Shown here one piece after another: positions 4,289 through 7,350 of a stretch of 7,350 nt of DNA. A program made the position numbers and the translations under genes. Origin of the DNA: CAZBWE01 sp964495465 (lineage in GTDB: Bacteria > Planctomycetota > Phycisphaerae > Sedimentisphaerales > Anaerobacaceae); NCBI GenBank assembly GCA_964495465.1, contig CAZBWE010000103.1, positions 1 through 7,350 of the forward strand, in the 5' to 3' direction. Below the pieces are notes generated by a model. It was not told the DNA's origin. It worked only from the letters and a program-made list of their open reading frames with translations, and did not search any database. Each line of letters begins with the position of its first letter. Within the stretch, counting starts at the first letter, position 1.

Positions 4289-5680
4289 ATGAAAGGGACA
4301 ATTAGCTGGATTATTATAGCGGCCGCTGGATTTTCGCTGATGGCGTTTTCGTATTTTAGCTATCAGTACCAGCCCGGCCCAAATCCCTGGAAAAATGCCT
4401 TTATGTATATCGGCAAGGCCGACCCTAATACTCAAACAGAAGGTCTGGAGTATGTCAAAAGACCCATTCGCCTTCTGCCCATATCCCGGCCGGCAAGCCA
4501 TTTTACACAAGTCACCAAAGGCTTCGGCTCGTATGTCGAGAAATCCTATCGTGCCATCTTTCAGGAAAAACTCATACTTTATCCGGATATTACCGATGAT
4601 TTCAACGACTCCGGCAGGACTGCCGGACTCGAATGGGGCCGGCTGCCGCAACCGGATGTTAATGAAGTAGCCGCAGGTTACTACACAGAAAATAAAAGCG
4701 AAATTGACATTGATGGCCAAGTGTTTAAAGTAGTCGGACAATTCAAAAAAGAAGTTCGGCTGTTTGTGAACAGCTATCTTTTCAGCAATAGTGCCGCGGC
4801 AGGCCGACTGTTCGACTCACGTAATGAGGCAGTCCAAAACGCCTATGTATTTCAACTGCCAAAAGAAAAGTTGACCAGCCCGGAAATACTTGAGCAGCTA
4901 AAAAGTGCCTTTCCAAAGTCCCAATTCATCGCATACGCCCCGCTTATAAAAACTGAAAAGGCACCATTCTATCTCTATATGCTGGGCCTGGCGCTGCTTT
5001 TGTCAGGCGGCTCCGTCATACTCTTCAAGGTCTATTGTCTTCTGGCCGAGAAAATCGAAAACAAATGGCTGCGTCTGCCCTTGGCCGAGATTCGCAAATA
5101 CGGGCGTCTTTTTATCGGCTTGCATCTGGTCTATTTCGGGCTCGTTATTTTGTTTATGCTGCTGGTGCACTCTATACCGGAACTACAGGCTTCTTTACTG
5201 GCAGGTATAAAATCCCAGGTTTCGGGTGGCTCAGGCCCCCTCGCTGTCGCAGGCAAGGCCTATATGAGCAAAAGTATTCCGCGTGCAGCAATAACCACAT
5301 TCGGAATTAATTTTATCCTCGGTTCTTTGGCTTACATAACAATCCCATCTGTTATCATTCCAGGTATCGGATTATTAGGTGCTGTTTTCAGGGCCTCGAT
5401 GTGGGGATTGCTATTGGCTCCGAGCTTCGATACCCTCGCTGCTACAATGCTGCCGCATAGTTTTACCCTGCTGCTCGAAGGCGAGGCATATATTGTCGCG
5501 ACATTCTTTGCGCTCCTGATTCCGATTTACATCTTCCGAAAATCCGAAGGCCCAAATTTCCTAAACAGATACGGCAGAGCGTTAGCGATGAATATCAGGG
5601 GAAATTTGTTGGTGGCGATTGTCTTGGTTATAGCTGCTATTTACGAGGCAACCGAAGTAATTTTGATGATGATAATTTAG
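4289..5680 (+). CDS. Membrane protein: MacB-like periplasmic domain joined to SpoIIM-like domain
   Basis: A 463-residue inner-membrane protein. TM1 is at about 5-24, followed by an extracytoplasmic region of about 200 residues. Within it, W116-GRLPQPDVNEVAAG (to 130) and IDIDGQVFKVVGQFKKEVRLF (139-159) resemble the periplasmic core domain of MacB/FtsX-type ABC permeases. TM2 (226-248) and TM3 (272-295) are followed by a membrane region, about 338-462. Its LPHSFTLLLEGEAYIVA (388-404) resembles the PHG/ELPA segment of the SpoIIM (DUF95) family. No ATPase gene is adjacent and the FtsX-type membrane core is not evident, so calling it an ABC permease would be unsafe. GAGGAA (4275-4280) is eight bases before the ATG. 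It follows the flavin gene by 62 bases and converges on the sigma-like gene 11 bases past its stop. The function is unknown; both domain calls rest on motif resemblance. Confidence 0.78.
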   Translation: MKGTISWIIIAAAGFSLMAFSYFSYQYQPGPNPWKNAFMYIGKADPNTQTEGLEYVKRPIRLLPISRPASHFTQVTKGFGSYVEKSYRAIFQEKLILYPDITDDFNDSGRTAGLEWGRLPQPDVNEVAAGYYTENKSEIDIDGQVFKVVGQFKKEVRLFVNSYLFSNSAAAGRLFDSRNEAVQNAYVFQLPKEKLTSPEILEQLKSAFPKSQFIAYAPLIKTEKAPFYLYMLGLALLLSGGSVILFKVYCLLAEKIENKWLRLPLAEIRKYGRLFIGLHLVYFGLVILFMLLVHSIPELQASLLAGIKSQVSGGSGPLAVAGKAYMSKSIPRAAITTFGINFILGSLAYITIPSVIIPGIGLLGAVFRASMWGLLLAPSFDTLAATMLPHSFTLLLEGEAYIVATFFALLIPIYIFRKSEGPNFLNRYGRALAMNIRGNLLVAIVLVIAAIYEATEVILMMII

Positions 5681-5691
5681 AATTATCAACA

Positions 5692-7350
5692 TCAGCCGGT
5701 CAGGAGTTCGAATTCTTCACTGCTCAGCGACTGTCTCAATTTTTGCAGGGCAGTTAGTTCGATCTGTCGAACCCTCTCCTTGCCCAGGCCGAGCTCTTCG
5801 CCGATTTGCTTTAAGGTCTTTGTCTTCTTTTTTATCGGCAACCCGATCGGCCCGAAGCGATTCAGGATTACATACTGCTCGCGCTGCGTCAGCTCATTGC
5901 TTATGACCTGCGTTAAGCTCTGCCTTGCCCGCTCGAAGGCCGCAAAATCCACCGCCTCTCTGGTCCTCAAATCCCGCTGAATATCGGCCAGCGACGCCGC
6001 TCTTTTCCTGCCGACCTCAGTCTCCTTGCCCGAGACCTTTGCATACTCTTTAGCAATGTTCAGAGAGGCAAGCCGGATGAAGCGAAAACCCTTGGTATAA
6101 TCGAATTCTTCAACGGCATTAATCAATGCGAAATTGCCCTTGCTCACAAGCTCGGCAAAGCTCACCCCGCTTCTCGTATGCTTGCTTGCGATACTCACGA
6201 CAAGGCGCAGGTTGGCCTCGATTATCGCCGTCCTGATGTCCTCAGCCCGGGCGAGATACTTTTCTATTTCCTTCAACAAGGCGCTCGAAACGCGATTTAG
6301 TTTTATGTCGGCTCTTTTTATACCGGCAAGGTATTTCAGGTAATTATACCTGCGGAAAAGTTCAACTTCGCGCTCCCTGTTGAGCACGGGGGCGTCCTTT
6401 AAAATCTGCAAATATTCCGGCAGCAAATGCTCTCCGAACAACACGAAAGACTTAATACTCCTGCCTGAGATACTTTTTTGCACACCGACCGATTTTGCAA
6501 GAATCTCCTCGGCTGCGTTATCGTTCAGAAACTCATCACTGGCCGCAAACTCGATTTTTTTTGCCAGCAGCATCCTTGCCTTTCTTAAGTTTATGATTCT
6601 GTATATCGAGCTTTTACTGCGATTAAACCGCTCCATCAATTCTCTGATGTCGCTGCCCTGTTTATACAATTTGTATATTTCGCCGGCTGCGGCTGAGTCT
6701 ATCACCCCCGAAGGTTTCTTGAAAACAGGCCTTTGCGGATGGACCTTTTCATATTTCAGCAGTGTATATCTGACCGTTTCGTGTGCCTTATTAAATTTGG
6801 CGGCTATTCTGTTTATTATTTGATGGCGGGACAATTTTGTCGTGGCTGCAAGCCGGGCTGCCTGCCTAATAATCTGCTGCTTTTGCTTATCCGTCATCCG
6901 TTCGAAGGTCTTCGCCCTGCCGGTCAGCTCCGGATTTGCTCCGACAAATTTATCAACCGCCGACTGCAAAAAGCCGAAGCGTTTTTCGCCGTCATTGAAG
7001 ACGAATTTCCGCGCAATTAGGCCGTGCTGACGCCAGCGGTGGATTGTTTTTGTCGAAATGCTGAAGAATTTCGCAAGCTCCTCAATGGTATAGACTTTTT
7101 CACCCTGCTCAATCACCGGCTGGTCAAGCTGGCCGCTCAGCCTCGAAATAAAAATCTGCAGGTCATCAGCAAGCTCATCTCCTTTTATAAGCTGCCGGGT
7201 TGTTTCGTCTTTGGGGTGGTAACCCGTGATACGAAAGCAAACAAATTCGAAAGGATACTCCCTGTTCTTATCGATTGACTCAAAAAGCTTCTCCGCGGCG
7301 TCGAGCTGTTTTCGGCGCTGCTTTTGCGGGGCAAATCGAAGCTGCATCAA
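5692..7350 (-). CDS. Multi-HTH sigma-70-like protein, 5' end at window edge
   Basis: At least 552 residues. The first in-window codon is TTG (7350-7348), followed by ATG (7347-7345); upstream sequence is missing, so the start is undetermined. Domains in order: an unrecognised N-terminal region with EFVCFRITGYHPKDE (35-49); an excisionase/MerR-type HTH (87-136, YTIEELAKFFSISTKTIHRW); a second HTH-like segment (about 173-200); a third (about 222-255, IRELMERFNRSKSSIYRIIN); a region 1.2-like stretch (313-345); sigma region 2 (about 372-440, IIEANLRLVVSIASKHTRSG); and region 4 (485-545, TLKQIGEELGLGKERVRQIE). Region 2.3/2.4 reads GFRFIRLASLNIAKEYAKV, lacking the usual aromatic residues (typical FSTYATWWI), and region 3 is reduced or absent. 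It should bind RNA polymerase and -35 DNA, but promoter melting may differ. It may be a planctomycete-type alternative sigma factor or a sigma-derived regulator; targets are unknown. Confidence 0.88.
   Translation of the reverse strand: MMQLRFAPQKQRRKQLDAAEKLFESIDKNREYPFEFVCFRITGYHPKDETTRQLIKGDELADDLQIFISRLSGQLDQPVIEQGEKVYTIEELAKFFSISTKTIHRWRQHGLIARKFVFNDGEKRFGFLQSAVDKFVGANPELTGRAKTFERMTDKQKQQIIRQAARLAATTKLSRHQIINRIAAKFNKAHETVRYTLLKYEKVHPQRPVFKKPSGVIDSAAAGEIYKLYKQGSDIRELMERFNRSKSSIYRIINLRKARMLLAKKIEFAASDEFLNDNAAEEILAKSVGVQKSISGRSIKSFVLFGEHLLPEYLQILKDAPVLNREREVELFRRYNYLKYLAGIKRADIKLNRVSSALLKEIEKYLARAEDIRTAIIEANLRLVVSIASKHTRSGVSFAELVSKGNFALINAVEEFDYTKGFRFIRLASLNIAKEYAKVSGKETEVGRKRAASLADIQRDLRTREAVDFAAFERARQSLTQVISNELTQREQYVILNRFGPIGLPIKKKTKTLKQIGEELGLGKERVRQIELTALQKLRQSLSSEEFELLTG

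Noticed and set aside
4289..5680. Annotating the membrane protein as a sporulation protein.
   Set aside because: Only the C-terminal region resembles SpoIIM; this family is widespread in non-sporulating bacteria, and no other sporulation gene is in the window.

Overview
This 7,350-base window looks like chromosomal DNA from a Gram-negative-type, probably anaerobic bacterium. My best guess is a planctomycete, perhaps of the Phycisphaerae. The main reasons are a long sigma-70-like protein with extra N-terminal helix-turn-helix domains (an architecture I associate with planctomycetes), a low-potential-type ferredoxin and moderate GC. No rRNA or other phylogenetic marker is present, so this placement is an inference.

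Layout. (1) Bases 2-2314, plus strand: an arsenic-resistance operon. It holds an ArsR/SmtB repressor (5' end cut off), a 45-residue single-span microprotein, an ACR3-type arsenite efflux permease, a 77-residue CPKC thioredoxin-like protein and a 124-residue DGC-domain cysteine-rich protein. Spacing is tight and most genes have a clear Shine-Dalgarno. (2) Bases 2315-2638: a gene-free gap with a cluster of related GC-rich palindromes and one promoter-like sequence. (3) Bases 2639-2821: a 60-residue single-[4Fe-4S] ferredoxin, meeting convergent proC (2823-3632, minus) with one base between the stop codons. (4) Bases 3633-3722: a divergent, AT-rich promoter gap. (5) Bases 3723-4228: a flavin-reductase-like FMN-binding protein. 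(6) Bases 4289-5680: a 463-residue membrane protein that appears to join a MacB-like periplasmic domain to a SpoIIM-like membrane domain. (7) Bases 5692-7350, minus: the multi-HTH sigma-like protein, running to the window edge.

How the genes work together. In the first block, ArsR would release the operon when arsenite (or antimonite) binds its cysteines, and Acr3 would expel the metalloid. The two small cysteine proteins probably handle the thiol redox or metalloid side, although their exact roles are unknown. The remaining genes (ferredoxin, proline biosynthesis, flavin protein, membrane protein, sigma-like protein) show no obvious shared pathway.

The points most worth a second look are the microprotein in the ars operon, the palindrome cassette ahead of the ferredoxin, the MacB-like/SpoIIM-like fusion, and the sigma-like protein with three HTH segments, a degenerate region 2.3/2.4 and little or no region 3. 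I do not see a clear multi-gene system that is wholly new.
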